The position numbers were made by a program, and so were the translations under genes. The notes below the pieces were generated by a model. That model made no database searches. It had not been told where the DNA came from and saw only the letters and a program-made list of their open reading frames with translations. From Sulfurospirillum sp036802865 (GTDB lineage: Bacteria > Campylobacterota > Campylobacteria > Campylobacterales > Sulfurospirillaceae): DNA of 64,000 nt. Shown piece by piece: positions 18,084 to 26,249 of this stretch. The stretch spans positions 124,001-188,000 of the forward strand of contig NZ_DAIRVK010000003.1 in NCBI RefSeq assembly GCF_036802865.1. The letters run 5' to 3'. The first letter of the stretch is position 1. Each line of letters starts with the position of its first letter.

Positions 18084-19086
18084 GTTTTACTTCGCTTTTA
18101 AAAATACGTTTAATTTCAGGCACGTAGGCTTTAATACCCTCTTCTAAACTTACGCGTGGTTCATACCCTAACTCTTTTTGCGTCGTAGAGATATCTGCCT
18201 CTGTGTGCATCTGATACGCACTGTATGGGTTGTTAAAATACTCTGTTCCTAAGTTCGTCTCTAACTCTTTTTGCAAGATGTCAGCGATGTCTTGAAAACT
18301 TCGAGGCTTGCCTGTTCCTACATTGTAAACACCGCTTTTTCCAGAAGCTGCTGCTTTTATATTGGCTTGAACAACATCGTCAATGTAAATAAAATCACGT
18401 ACAATTTTATCAGATCCATGAAAGAGACGTGGTGTTTTACCACTTAAAATTTGAAGCCCAAGTTGTAAAACCATGGAAGCCGTTGTATTTTTGAAGTATT
18501 CTCTTGGACCATAAACGTTGAAGTAACGTAGCCCTATCACGCTCATAGTAGGGTTTTGTGCATAAAATTCACGGGCTAAATGATCCATAGCGAGTTTGCT
18601 AAAACCATAGACATTTTGAGGTTGTTCATGCCCCACTCTCTGAGGTGAAACAGCATCTCCATACGTTGCAGCGCTGGAAGCATACACTACAACTGCATTG
18701 CTTTTTTTGGCTAATTCTAGGATACTTTTAAAAGCATTAACATTCGTTTTAACCATAATACCTTGATCTAAAACCGTTGTATCGGAGATGGCAGCTTCAT
18801 GAAAAATATAATCAAATTGATACGAAGAGAGTTTTTTTAGTGCTTCTTCATCATTAATATCACCGCTAATGACTTCACCCTTAAAGCCTATAAGATTTTT
18901 AAAGTGACCAAAGCTTTTAAGATTGCCATTGGAAAAGGTGGCTTCACTTCTAAAAACATCAAAGACAACGACGTTACATGTAGGATAATTTTCTTGAAAA
19001 TAAAAAGCAAGATTACTACCGATAAACCCTGCTCCACCTGTAATTAAAATACTTTTATGATTAAAATTTTTTTCAGTATATTGCAT
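18076..19086 (-). CDS. hldD: ADP-glyceromanno-heptose 6-epimerase
   Basis: A 336-residue extended SDR enzyme that epimerises ADP-heptose at C6 to the L form used by WaaC and WaaF. Visible are ILITGGAGFIGSNLAFYFQ at residues 14-32, VVYASSAATYG near 135, and VYGFSKLAMDHLAREF with the YxxxK pair. RYFNVYGPRE and DKIVRDFIYIDDVVQA fit HldD. It is a little longer at the N-terminus than Rossmann homology requires (MQYTEKNFNHKS). It sits eight bases downstream of gmhB. Confidence 0.94.
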   Translation of the reverse strand: MQYTEKNFNHKSILITGGAGFIGSNLAFYFQENYPTCNVVVFDVFRSEATFSNGNLKSFGHFKNLIGFKGEVISGDINDEEALKKLSSYQFDYIFHEAAISDTTVLDQGIMVKTNVNAFKSILELAKKSNAVVVYASSAATYGDAVSPQRVGHEQPQNVYGFSKLAMDHLAREFYAQNPTMSVIGLRYFNVYGPREYFKNTTASMVLQLGLQILSGKTPRLFHGSDKIVRDFIYIDDVVQANIKAAASGKSGVYNVGTGKPRSFQDIADILQKELETNLGTEYFNNPYSAYQMHTEADISTTQKELGYEPRVSLEEGIKAYVPEIKRIFKSEVKHG

Positions 19087-19094
19087 GCTAAACC

Positions 19095-19604
19095 CTAATT
19101 TTTAATAAGGTCTATTGTATCCAAAAGAAAATTAACGCAATATTTAGCTCCGCTATTTTGTGCTTCACCTAGAAAGATCGTATTGCCAATGTTTACACCT
19201 TGTGCCGCTTCAATGTCGCTTGACTTATCACCAATCATCCATGAGTCTTTCACATCGATGTCAAATGCACTTATCGCCTCTTTAAACATGCCACTTTTAG
19301 GTTTTCGACATTCACAATGTGCTTCAGGAGAGTGAGGACAGTGGTAAATCGCATCGATTTTGATATTGTTATATAAAAATTCTTGACACATCCAACTACT
19401 CAATGTTTCAAAATCCTCTTCAGTATAGTACCCTCGTCCAATGCCAGACTGATTGGTAACAACAATAAGCAGATACCCTAAAGATTGAAAATGTTTTAAG
19501 GCTTCAAACACGCCTTTGCAAAACTCAAAATCCTCAATTTTAGAAACATATGCATGATCAATATTGATTACGCCATCGCGATCCAAGAAGATTGCTTTTT
19601 GCAC
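19095..19604 (-). CDS. gmhB: D-glycero-beta-D-manno-heptose-1,7-bisphosphate 7-phosphatase
   Basis: A 169-residue HAD phosphatase that removes the C7 phosphate in ADP-heptose synthesis. It has the catalytic FLDRDGVINIDHAYV (DxD nucleophile), VTNQSGIGRGYY, the zinc loop CPHSPEAHCECRKPK and the acidic motif MIGDKSSDIEAAQ. The length is typical. With gmhA, hldE and hldD it makes a complete pathway in four adjacent genes. Confidence 0.95.
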   Translation of the reverse strand: MQKAIFLDRDGVINIDHAYVSKIEDFEFCKGVFEALKHFQSLGYLLIVVTNQSGIGRGYYTEEDFETLSSWMCQEFLYNNIKIDAIYHCPHSPEAHCECRKPKSGMFKEAISAFDIDVKDSWMIGDKSSDIEAAQGVNIGNTIFLGEAQNSGAKYCVNFLLDTIDLIKN

Positions 19605-20309
19605 CTATTCTCCTAGTTCTTTGGTAATATCACTGAGTAAATTGGTATATTCGAGGTAGCCAAAAGCATCTTTTTGTGCGATCAGTGATTTTTTAGCTCT
19701 TTGGAAAAAGCTTTGCGATTCTTGACGATTTTTCAAATCATATGCCAAAAATTTTCCCATGTAATAGTTCGCATAAAGATGTGTTGGCTCTTTAATCAAG
19801 ACAATTTGAACTTCTTCAATCGCAGAATAAATTTGTGAATTTTTTTGGAGAGCAAGTGCCAGTTTGAGGCGCATCATATGTTGCATATCATCAACCAATA
19901 AGCTTTTTTTATACATCACGGAAGCTTCATTGAAGATGCCCATTTCAAAATACCCATCACCCAATTTATTCCAGATATCTTTATCATTTGTTTTAGCGGC
20001 TTGTTGTTTAAGCTTCGTGACTTTAAGTGCAAAAGGAAGTACCGTTGCAATACGGCTATTTTGTACATTGTGTGGATCAATGGAGTAGGCATCAACTAAG
20101 ATTTCAAACCCTTGAGCAATTTTCCCAAGTTTGAGATAAATATTGGCAAGTTGGAGCATACAGACTGTATTTTCAGGCTCATTGACTAGAATTAATTCAA
20201 TGGCTTCTTTGGCTTTTTGAGTATCTGTTCTTTCTACTTCACAAACGCTATGGGTAGCTCCCACAAGAGTACTTAAAACAGATAAAAATACAACAATCCC
20301 CCGCAACAA
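19605..20309 (-). CDS. TPR-repeat protein, probably exported
   Basis: A protein of about 234 residues rich in TPR-like helices, for example LQLANIYLKLGKIAQGFEIL, WNKLGDGYFEMGIFNEASVM and YANYYMGKFLAYDL. I place the start at the TTG at 20309: AGGAG lies five bases upstream, the next residues LRGIVVFLSVLSTLVGATHS form a signal peptide, and a minus-strand TATAAT at 20346-20341 lies ahead. A start at the ATG at 20351 would precede the promoter box. TTG at 20306 is equally possible. It leads the heptose operon, but its function is unknown. Confidence 0.68.
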   Translation of the reverse strand: MLRGIVVFLSVLSTLVGATHSVCEVERTDTQKAKEAIELILVNEPENTVCMLQLANIYLKLGKIAQGFEILVDAYSIDPHNVQNSRIATVLPFALKVTKLKQQAAKTNDKDIWNKLGDGYFEMGIFNEASVMYKKSLLVDDMQHMMRLKLALALQKNSQIYSAIEEVQIVLIKEPTHLYANYYMGKFLAYDLKNRQESQSFFQRAKKSLIAQKDAFGYLEYTNLLSDITKELGE

Positions 20310-20340
20310 ATGCACTCCTATTAGTATAAGATTTGGACTG

Positions 20341-20346
20341 ATTATA
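20341..20346 (-). promoter_or_regulatory. -10 box of the TPR-gmhB-hldD-hldE-gmhA operon
   Basis: On the minus strand the sequence GGATATAATCAG contains a perfect TATAAT. Transcription would start near 20334, about 25 bases ahead of the proposed TTG start and with the AGGAG ribosome-binding site in between. This position argues against the longer reading from 20351. Confidence 0.6.
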
Positions 20347-20421
20347 TCCAAGTTTTATAGAAATGAAAATATCTCTTTAGACTACTTTAAAAAAACTAAG
20401 CAGGGTTAAAGTATGGTTAGT

Positions 20422-20427
20422 TATAAT
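20422..20427 (+). promoter_or_regulatory. -10 box upstream of the cytochrome c553 gene
   Basis: GGTTAGTTATAATTTTCG contains TATAAT 33 bases ahead of the ATG at 20460, with the ribosome-binding site AAAAAGGGG between. No -35 box is recognisable. Confidence 0.55.
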
Positions 20428-20459
20428 TTTCGAACACAACTCAAAAAGGGGTATTTCGT

Positions 20460-20759
20460 ATGAAAAAAGTTTGTACAATTTTAGCAATTGCAGCTGTATC
20501 TAGTTTAATGGCGGCCGATGGCGCAGCTATTTACCAATCAAAATGTTTTTCCTGTCATGGAGAAAAAGCTTCTAAAGCTGCATTGGCTAAATCACAAATC
20601 ATTGCTGGTTGGGATGCAGCAAAAATCGTTACTGCTGTTAATGGCTACAAAGATGGTAGTTATGGTGCCGCAATGAAAGGTGTTATGAAACCTATTGCAA
20701 CAGGTCTTACAGATGAGGATCTCAAAGCAGTCGCTGCGACAATCGCTTCATATAAATAA
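20460..20759 (+). CDS. Periplasmic cytochrome c553
   Basis: A 99-residue class I c-type cytochrome. A signal peptide (MKKVCTILAIAAVSSLMA) is followed by a mature domain with one haem motif CFSCH near residue 30 and a likely methionine ligand in KGVMKPIATGL. It resembles the small c553 proteins of Campylobacterota that carry electrons from the bc1 complex to the cbb3 oxidase. It has its own promoter and lies next to the cbb3 assembly genes ccoI-ccoS on the other strand, and the genome segment also encodes petABC, which fits that role. Confidence 0.88.
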   Translation: MKKVCTILAIAAVSSLMAADGAAIYQSKCFSCHGEKASKAALAKSQIIAGWDAAKIVTAVNGYKDGSYGAAMKGVMKPIATGLTDEDLKAVAATIASYK

Positions 20760-20763
20760 ACTC

Positions 20764-20845
20764 TACACGACACAGGAGCAAAGCTTCTGTGTCTACGTTA
20801 TTGCCACTGGGGCGCTAAAGCTTGCCTCTTCGAGGCAGAACGTTT
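20764..20845 (-). repeat. Structured intergenic repeat, copy A
   Basis: Read on the minus strand, this copy has a hairpin TGCCTC/GAGGCA (20823-20837), then AAGCTTTAGCGCC, then a second hairpin GACACAG/CTGTGTC (20769-20775 with 20787-20793) enclosing the loop AAGCTTTGCTC, then CGTGT. The same order and the same loop occur at 23544-23650 and 38113-38243, but the stem bases differ while still pairing. It lies between the convergent cytochrome c553 and ccoS genes, where it may also end transcription. Confidence 0.65.
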
Positions 20846-20865
20846 TCTCACTCAAAATCATATGA

Positions 20866-21105
20866 TTAATCCGGTGGTGCGTAGCTTGTCTCTCTTTTCT
20901 CTTTTTGCTTTAAAATCTCCGCTTTTTTACGTTCCATCATCACGGCATCATTCAGTGCTTCTTCGCTGTCAAATTGAGCACCATCTAAAAATTTTTTATG
21001 ATCATCGAATTGCCCACTGCGAATCCCCCAAAGCAATGCCCATAAACCAAATGCACCCAAAAGGGTGGAAGCTCCTAACATCATCGCTATAATCCAACCA
21101 TCCAT
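20866..21105 (-). CDS. ccoS: cbb3-type cytochrome oxidase assembly protein CcoS
   Basis: A small protein of 79 residues with one N-terminal membrane helix (WIIAMMLGASTLLGAFGLWAL) followed by WGIRSGQFDDHKKFLDGA, the conserved W-x-x-x-S-G-Q-F-D-D segment of CcoS/FixS. It helps deliver cofactors during maturation of cbb3 cytochrome c oxidase. It starts two bases after the ccoI stop, the usual FixI-FixS order. The hydrophilic tail is lysine- and glutamate-rich. Confidence 0.9.
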   Translation of the reverse strand: MDGWIIAMMLGASTLLGAFGLWALLWGIRSGQFDDHKKFLDGAQFDSEEALNDAVMMERKKAEILKQKEKRETSYAPPD

Positions 21106-21107
21106 AC

Positions 21108-23528
21108 CTAAGGCCTTTTAAAAATGTTTTTAATGCGCATCGAATTCCCAACTACCACCAAAGAGCTGAGTGACATTGAAAGAGCGGCAAACAACGGTAT
21201 AATATACCCACTCATTGCTAAAGGTATCGTTACGACATTGTAGAGTAACGAAAAGAGCAAATTTTCTTTCACCACACGTAAACTTTTACGGGAAATAACA
21301 AAAGCTTCATACAAGCTATGTACGCTATCGTTGGTCAACACAACATCACTAACATCCACAGCCACATCAGCACCACTTCCCATAGCAATGGCTATCTCAC
21401 TTTGAGAAAGCGCTAATGTGTCGTTGATACCATCTCCCGCCATGACCACTTTTTGACCTTTTTGACGTAACACTTCAATATAGGCTGCTTTTTCATGCGG
21501 TAACAATGCCGCTTCAAAAACATCAATGCCTACTTCCTTCGCAATATCACGTGTTACACTCACATGATCCCCACTTAGCATCACGATTTCTAATCCAAGC
21601 GTTTTAAGCGCCGCAATACTCTCTTTTGCGCCCTCTTTTAGGCTATCTTTAAGTCCAAATATCGCAACTAAAACACCATCAATAGCAAAGAAATAGTGAC
21701 TGAACATCTCAAAATTTTCAGGCATAGCAACCGTAATACCCGCTTCAGCCATCATTTTGGCATTCCCACCTAAAAGTTGATGTGTTTCAAATGTAGCTTT
21801 GACACCTTTGGCTTCAATCGTTTTAATCTGCCCCAAATCTTTTACACATAAAGCCGATGCATCTTCGTTCAAAAAGCTTGCAATACCTTGGCTGATGGGG
21901 TGATTGGATGAGCTGACCAGTGCATACAAAAGAGAAAGATCAAACGGCTGGAGGTACATATGCGTCACCACTTCAGGTTTACCTTTGGTGATGGTTCCGG
22001 TTTTATCTAAAACCAGTGTGTCGCATTTTGCCATAGTTTCTAAAAACCCTGCTTCTTTAAATAAAATGCCTCGTTTTGCAGCCAAACCAAGTCCAACCAG
22101 TGTCGCAACCGGAGTTGCAAGACTTAAAGCACACGGACACGCAATGACAATCACAGAGATCGCTATAATCAACCCTGTTTCAAACGAACCACTGTGATAA
22201 AACCAAAATAGCAGTGTTGAAAAAGCCAAAAAAAGAATTGTACGTGAAAAATACCCCGAAATTTGATTGGCAAGTTTTTCGATCTTAGGCTTTTTGTTCA
22301 TGGCATCTTCAAGAAGCGTCACCAATTTAGAGAGCATAGAAGAGGAAAAGGTATTGGTCGCTTTGTAGCGAATAACACTGTCTAAACAGATAGATCCACT
22401 GAGAATTTTATCGCCTTTTTGGGCTAAAATAGGAACGGATTCACCATTAAGGCGTGAAAGATCAAAAGAGCCTTCGCCCTCTACTATCACGCCATCAATG
22501 GCGACTTTATCACCAGCTCGTACTTCAATCATCTCGCCGATTTCAACCGAATCAACGCTTGTTAATATCTTCTCATCCCCTTTGATCAGCAATACCTCTG
22601 TAGGCATTAAACTTCCAAATGCATCCAGCGTGTCAACAGCCTTTTTCTTCGTTAAAACCTCTAAATATTTACCGGCAAAAACAAAGGTAATAATCATCGT
22701 CACCGAGTCAAAATAGACCTCAGCACTCCGCGAGAACATCGCATAAAGAGAAAAAACATACGTCAAAGAAGCACCAGTGGCAACCAAAAAGTCCATCGTC
22801 ACATAACGATGTTTGATCCCATAATACGCCCCTTTAAAGTAGACTGAGCCCGTATAAAAAAGGGTCGGAGTCGCCAGAATAAACTCAGCAAAATTGAGAA
22901 TATTTTTGACATTACTTTCCATCCCAGTAAAATAGCCCGCATACTGTGCGATGGCAATCCACATCACATTCATTGTCGCAAAAATACCCACTAAAAGTTT
23001 GGAATAATACTCTCTGCGTTGTACCGTTGCACGCTCTTCACCACTTTTAGGATCATACGGATATGCGTTATAGCCAATGCTTCGGATTGTCTCTATAATG
23101 TGTGAAAGCTTGATGATCTCACCATCCCAAACGATCTTTGCCTTGTTATTGGTGTAGTTGATCGTGACTTCAACAATGCCTTCTTGTTTAGAAAGTACTT
23201 TTTCATTAAGCCATACACACGCACTGCAATGAATCCCCTCAATAATCAAAGAGATTTCACTCAAACCTTCTTTGTTCGTTTTGACATATTTTGAGATAAA
23301 TCCATCCAAATCAAAACGACTGGTATCGTCCATGTTGACTTTAGGAGGAGCTAAAGTTGTTTCACCCATTTTGGCATAAAATGTATCAAGCCCTTCATCT
23401 TTTAAAAGATGAAAAACACCTTGGCAACCTTTACAACAAAAAAATTTGGGAGTTTCATAACTGGTGTCTTGGAGTAACAAAGTGGCTTCGTATTCTAAAT
23501 GGCAGTGATCGCAACATTTTTTGCTCAT
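21108..23528 (-). CDS. ccoI: Copper-transporting P-type ATPase for cbb3 oxidase assembly
   Basis: An 806-residue P1B-type ATPase. The N-terminus holds a cysteine-rich metal-binding region (CCDHCHLEYEA, FFCCKGCQGVFHLL) typical of CcoI, then an HMA domain with IHCSACVWLNEKVL near residue 100. The transport motif is IACPCALSLATP, the phosphorylation site is LDKTGTITKG, and the hinge is MAGDGINDTLALS. In the family it exports copper toward the periplasm to metallate cbb3 oxidase. The 5' leader contains structured repeat copy B. CcoS directly follows, supporting CcoI over a copper-detoxifying CopA. Confidence 0.92.
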   Translation of the reverse strand: MSKKCCDHCHLEYEATLLLQDTSYETPKFFCCKGCQGVFHLLKDEGLDTFYAKMGETTLAPPKVNMDDTSRFDLDGFISKYVKTNKEGLSEISLIIEGIHCSACVWLNEKVLSKQEGIVEVTINYTNNKAKIVWDGEIIKLSHIIETIRSIGYNAYPYDPKSGEERATVQRREYYSKLLVGIFATMNVMWIAIAQYAGYFTGMESNVKNILNFAEFILATPTLFYTGSVYFKGAYYGIKHRYVTMDFLVATGASLTYVFSLYAMFSRSAEVYFDSVTMIITFVFAGKYLEVLTKKKAVDTLDAFGSLMPTEVLLIKGDEKILTSVDSVEIGEMIEVRAGDKVAIDGVIVEGEGSFDLSRLNGESVPILAQKGDKILSGSICLDSVIRYKATNTFSSSMLSKLVTLLEDAMNKKPKIEKLANQISGYFSRTILFLAFSTLLFWFYHSGSFETGLIIAISVIVIACPCALSLATPVATLVGLGLAAKRGILFKEAGFLETMAKCDTLVLDKTGTITKGKPEVVTHMYLQPFDLSLLYALVSSSNHPISQGIASFLNEDASALCVKDLGQIKTIEAKGVKATFETHQLLGGNAKMMAEAGITVAMPENFEMFSHYFFAIDGVLVAIFGLKDSLKEGAKESIAALKTLGLEIVMLSGDHVSVTRDIAKEVGIDVFEAALLPHEKAAYIEVLRQKGQKVVMAGDGINDTLALSQSEIAIAMGSGADVAVDVSDVVLTNDSVHSLYEAFVISRKSLRVVKENLLFSLLYNVVTIPLAMSGYIIPLFAALSMSLSSLVVVGNSMRIKNIFKRP

Positions 23529-23543
23529 ATTAATCTTTCATTA

Positions 23544-23650
23544 GAGTTCTTCTCGAACTCATTTTTTATACGCTTTCCAAGCAAAGCTTGAAAAACTACG
23601 CTAACCGCTAAGGCACTAAAGCTTGCCTCATGCTGAGGCAGAAACTTTTT
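23544..23650 (-). repeat. Structured intergenic repeat, copy B (ccoI leader)
   Basis: On the minus strand this copy reads hairpin TGCCTC-AGCAT-GAGGCA (23640 to 23624), AAGCTTTAGTGCC, a hairpin with arms TTTTTC and GGAAAG around the loop AAGCTTTGCTT (about 23595 to 23573), GCGT, and a final hairpin GAGTTC-GAGAA-GAACTC (23560 to 23544) just ahead of the ccoI ATG. It is homologous to copies A and C with different stem bases. Confidence 0.65.
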
Positions 23651-23776
23651 TTGCAATTATAAAAAATTATTATATCGTGACTTTTTTGTGATAAACCTGA
23701 TAGAAAAATAGACTTAATTTTTTTTTCAAACCCTTTGTGATAAAGTGCCAACCCTACATAATAGTTGTAGGTAACT

Positions 23777-25216
23777 ATGAGTCAAGGGAAAGTAGTGGAG
23801 AATAGTCAAAAGCTCTATGTTAAAGCAGGACTTTTCCTGATACTTGCATTATGTCCTCTCTACTTTGCAATTTGGTATCACTCTCTCATCTTAGCCTCTA
23901 TCCTTCTTACAGGGATAACAAGCTTTGGTCTCTTTTTTGTTACCAAGCTGATTCAAAGCAATACAAAGCTTAAAAATGAACTACGCAAAAATCTTTACAT
24001 CGATCTTAATACAAAACTACCCAATCGCCTTAAACTTCTAAGAGACAACAAAAAACTCGATCCGTCTATTGAGTCAACCCTGATTATCATCAATATTGAC
24101 TCATTTCAAAATACCAACAACTTTTACGGACACAACTTTGGCGATAAATTTCTCAAAGTCATCGGGGAGTGGCTCTCAAACAACCTTCCACCCATTGATG
24201 CCACGCTTTACAAATTTGAAGCGGACATTTATGCCATTTTGATCCGCGTTCCTTTTAACGAATACAACCTCAAAAAATACCTCAAAAAAATCTCGATGAA
24301 AATTACAAAAGACCGCATTATTTGCGATGAAGTAGAGGTAGATACAACCCTTTCCATTGGTGCACATCAAGGAAAGAAAAGCTTGCTTAAACTTGCTTCC
24401 ATCGCCTGTAAAGAGGCGAAGAACAAACGTCTTCCTTATATGATTTACGATAAAAGCAGTCACAAAGAGGCAGAGTACCATCACAACATGACCATGAACC
24501 ATACGCTTAAAGAAGCGCTTGCAAAAGACTATGTTGTCCCTTTTTTCCAACCTATTCTTAACTTTCGTACCAACGAAATTGAAAAATTTGAAACCCTTAT
24601 GCGCATTAAAAAAGAAGATGGCAGTTACTATTTACCCGCAGAATTTTTAGATGTAGCTAAGCACTCGAAAATCTACTCAAAACTCTCGATGTCACTCATT
24701 CAAAAAGCATTTGAAACCTTTCAAATCTCTTCCAGTGGCTTCTCTATCAACCTCTCCTACCTTGACATGACTAACATTGTTACAACGACTTTCATCATCG
24801 AAAAACTTGAAGAATTCAATGTAGGTCCTTGGGTAATTTTTGAGATTTTAGAGAGCGATGGTATTGAAAACTATGAAGCGATTGCCAAATTTATCGACCA
24901 AGTCAAATCTTACGGAGCAAAAATTGCCATTGATGATTTTGGCTCAGGCTATTCAAATTTTGAACGACTGACAGAGCTGAGAGTGGATTATATTAAGATT
25001 GATGGCAGTCTTATAAAAAATATTCACCATAACGAAGAGACAAAGATCATTGTTAAAACCATTGTCAACTTTGCTAAAGAGCTCAATATCAAAACGATTG
25101 CTGAATATGTTCACTCAGAGGAAGTTTTAGAGTGTGTTAAAGAGATAGGGATTGATTATGGGCAAGGTTTTCACATTGGAAAACCAAAACCCGAACTTCC
25201 TATCAGTGCACATTAA
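23777..25216 (+). CDS. Degenerate GGDEF plus EAL domain protein
   Basis: A 479-residue membrane protein with two N-terminal hydrophobic segments (about residues 16-60). A GGDEF fold follows (IDLNTKLPNRLKLL, INIDSFQNTNNFYGHNFGDKFL), but the active loop reads KFEADIYAI instead of GGDEF, so cyclase activity is unlikely. The EAL domain keeps the key residues: FETLMR near 271, SINLSYLD, FEILES, AIDDFGSGYSNFERL, DYIKIDGSLI, TIAEYVHSEE and YGQGFHIGKP. It is therefore probably a c-di-GMP phosphodiesterase, perhaps with a regulatory GGDEF. Its 3' end overlaps the convergent transporter gene by 14 bases. Confidence 0.87.
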   Translation: MSQGKVVENSQKLYVKAGLFLILALCPLYFAIWYHSLILASILLTGITSFGLFFVTKLIQSNTKLKNELRKNLYIDLNTKLPNRLKLLRDNKKLDPSIESTLIIINIDSFQNTNNFYGHNFGDKFLKVIGEWLSNNLPPIDATLYKFEADIYAILIRVPFNEYNLKKYLKKISMKITKDRIICDEVEVDTTLSIGAHQGKKSLLKLASIACKEAKNKRLPYMIYDKSSHKEAEYHHNMTMNHTLKEALAKDYVVPFFQPILNFRTNEIEKFETLMRIKKEDGSYYLPAEFLDVAKHSKIYSKLSMSLIQKAFETFQISSSGFSINLSYLDMTNIVTTTFIIEKLEEFNVGPWVIFEILESDGIENYEAIAKFIDQVKSYGAKIAIDDFGSGYSNFERLTELRVDYIKIDGSLIKNIHHNEETKIIVKTIVNFAKELNIKTIAEYVHSEEVLECVKEIGIDYGQGFHIGKPKPELPISAH

Positions 25217-26093
25217 CTTTTTTGGCAAATAAACAGAGATAGATTCCCCCAAAAATCAAAATTATACCTCCCAAATGGTACCATTCTAAACGCTCACCTA
25301 AAAAGATATACGCTAAAAAGCTCCCAAACAGTGGCATTAGATGCGTAAATTGTCCCGTTTTATCCGCCCCAATCTGAGCAATGCCTTTATGCCATAAATA
25401 GTAGCAAAGAATAGAAGTCACCAAAACCACATAGGCAATTGCCCACGCATAGTCCATCACAACTCTTATTTCTCGATCCAAAGAATACCCTTGCACTAGG
25501 TAAAAAGGTAAAAGCATCACAACACCAAGCGCTACAGTCGTTATAAAAAATTCAAAGTTACTCAGTGTAGAAGGTCTAAATTTCACAAGCACACTGTAAC
25601 TTGCCCAACATAAAGAAGAAGCAATGACCCAAAAATCACCTGCGTTAAAACTGAGCATCAAAATGCTCTGAACATCACCTTTGAGCACTAAAAAGACAAC
25701 ACCCAGTGTCGAGAGGACAATGCCCACAATTTGTCGCAGAGAAATCGTTGTTTTCAAAATAACAAACGAAAGAAAAAGAATGATGATAGGAATGGAAGAG
25801 TTAATCAAAAGCGCATTGGTGGCAGTCGTTTTTTGTAATCCAATGTACAAAAGTGTATTGAATGCTGCAATACCAAGAGCTGAGAGTAACATTAAAATGC
25901 CAAAATGGTTTTTAAGCGCACCCCAAATTTTCTTTGCATGTAACAGTAAAAAAGGAAGCGTTACGACAAAAACACCCAACCATCTAAAGAAAGCTAATTC
26001 CCATGGTTCAATCGCTCCCGCAACAAAACGCCCAAGAACAAAATTGGCAGACCAAAAAAGCACACACAATACTAAAAGAACATAGACTTGCAT
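25203..26093 (-). CDS. EamA/DMT-family transporter
   Basis: A 296-residue inner-membrane protein with ten predicted helices in two EamA repeats (for example LFWSANFVLGRFVAGAI, then LLINSSIPIIILFLSFVILK, and in the second half WASYSVLVKFRPSTLSNFEF). I take the ATG at 26093 because AAGGAT lies just upstream and homology begins with MQVYVLLVLCVLFWSANF; an in-frame ATG at 26147 would add 18 unlikely residues. Family members export amino acids or other metabolites; the substrate is unknown. It stands alone between two c-di-GMP proteins. Confidence 0.85.
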   Translation of the reverse strand: MQVYVLLVLCVLFWSANFVLGRFVAGAIEPWELAFFRWLGVFVVTLPFLLLHAKKIWGALKNHFGILMLLSALGIAAFNTLLYIGLQKTTATNALLINSSIPIIILFLSFVILKTTISLRQIVGIVLSTLGVVFLVLKGDVQSILMLSFNAGDFWVIASSLCWASYSVLVKFRPSTLSNFEFFITTVALGVVMLLPFYLVQGYSLDREIRVVMDYAWAIAYVVLVTSILCYYLWHKGIAQIGADKTGQFTHLMPLFGSFLAYIFLGERLEWYHLGGIILIFGGIYLCLFAKKVNVH

Positions 26094-26249
26094 TTCTATC
26101 CTTTTTTTCGAAACGTCATTGTAGCAAATATAACGCCATTGCAACACAACAGCTATACAATTTCAGTAGGTTTTACAAAGCGTTAAATGCGCGCTAAAAA
26201 TTTTTGTAAGAACGCTAATTATGAAAAAGGATTTTCAAGGAGATTTAGG

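Noticed and set aside
20769..20793. Simple rho-independent terminator of cytochrome c553
   Set aside because: The GACACAG/CTGTGTC stem has no T-run and belongs to the repeated three-part element, so it was recorded as repeat copy A.
26187..26249. Longer start of the HD-GYP protein and a further repeat copy (AAGAACGCTA shared with 38113)
   Set aside because: No ribosome-binding site for the ATG at 26187, and the shared stretch of about 15 bases is too short to call another copy.
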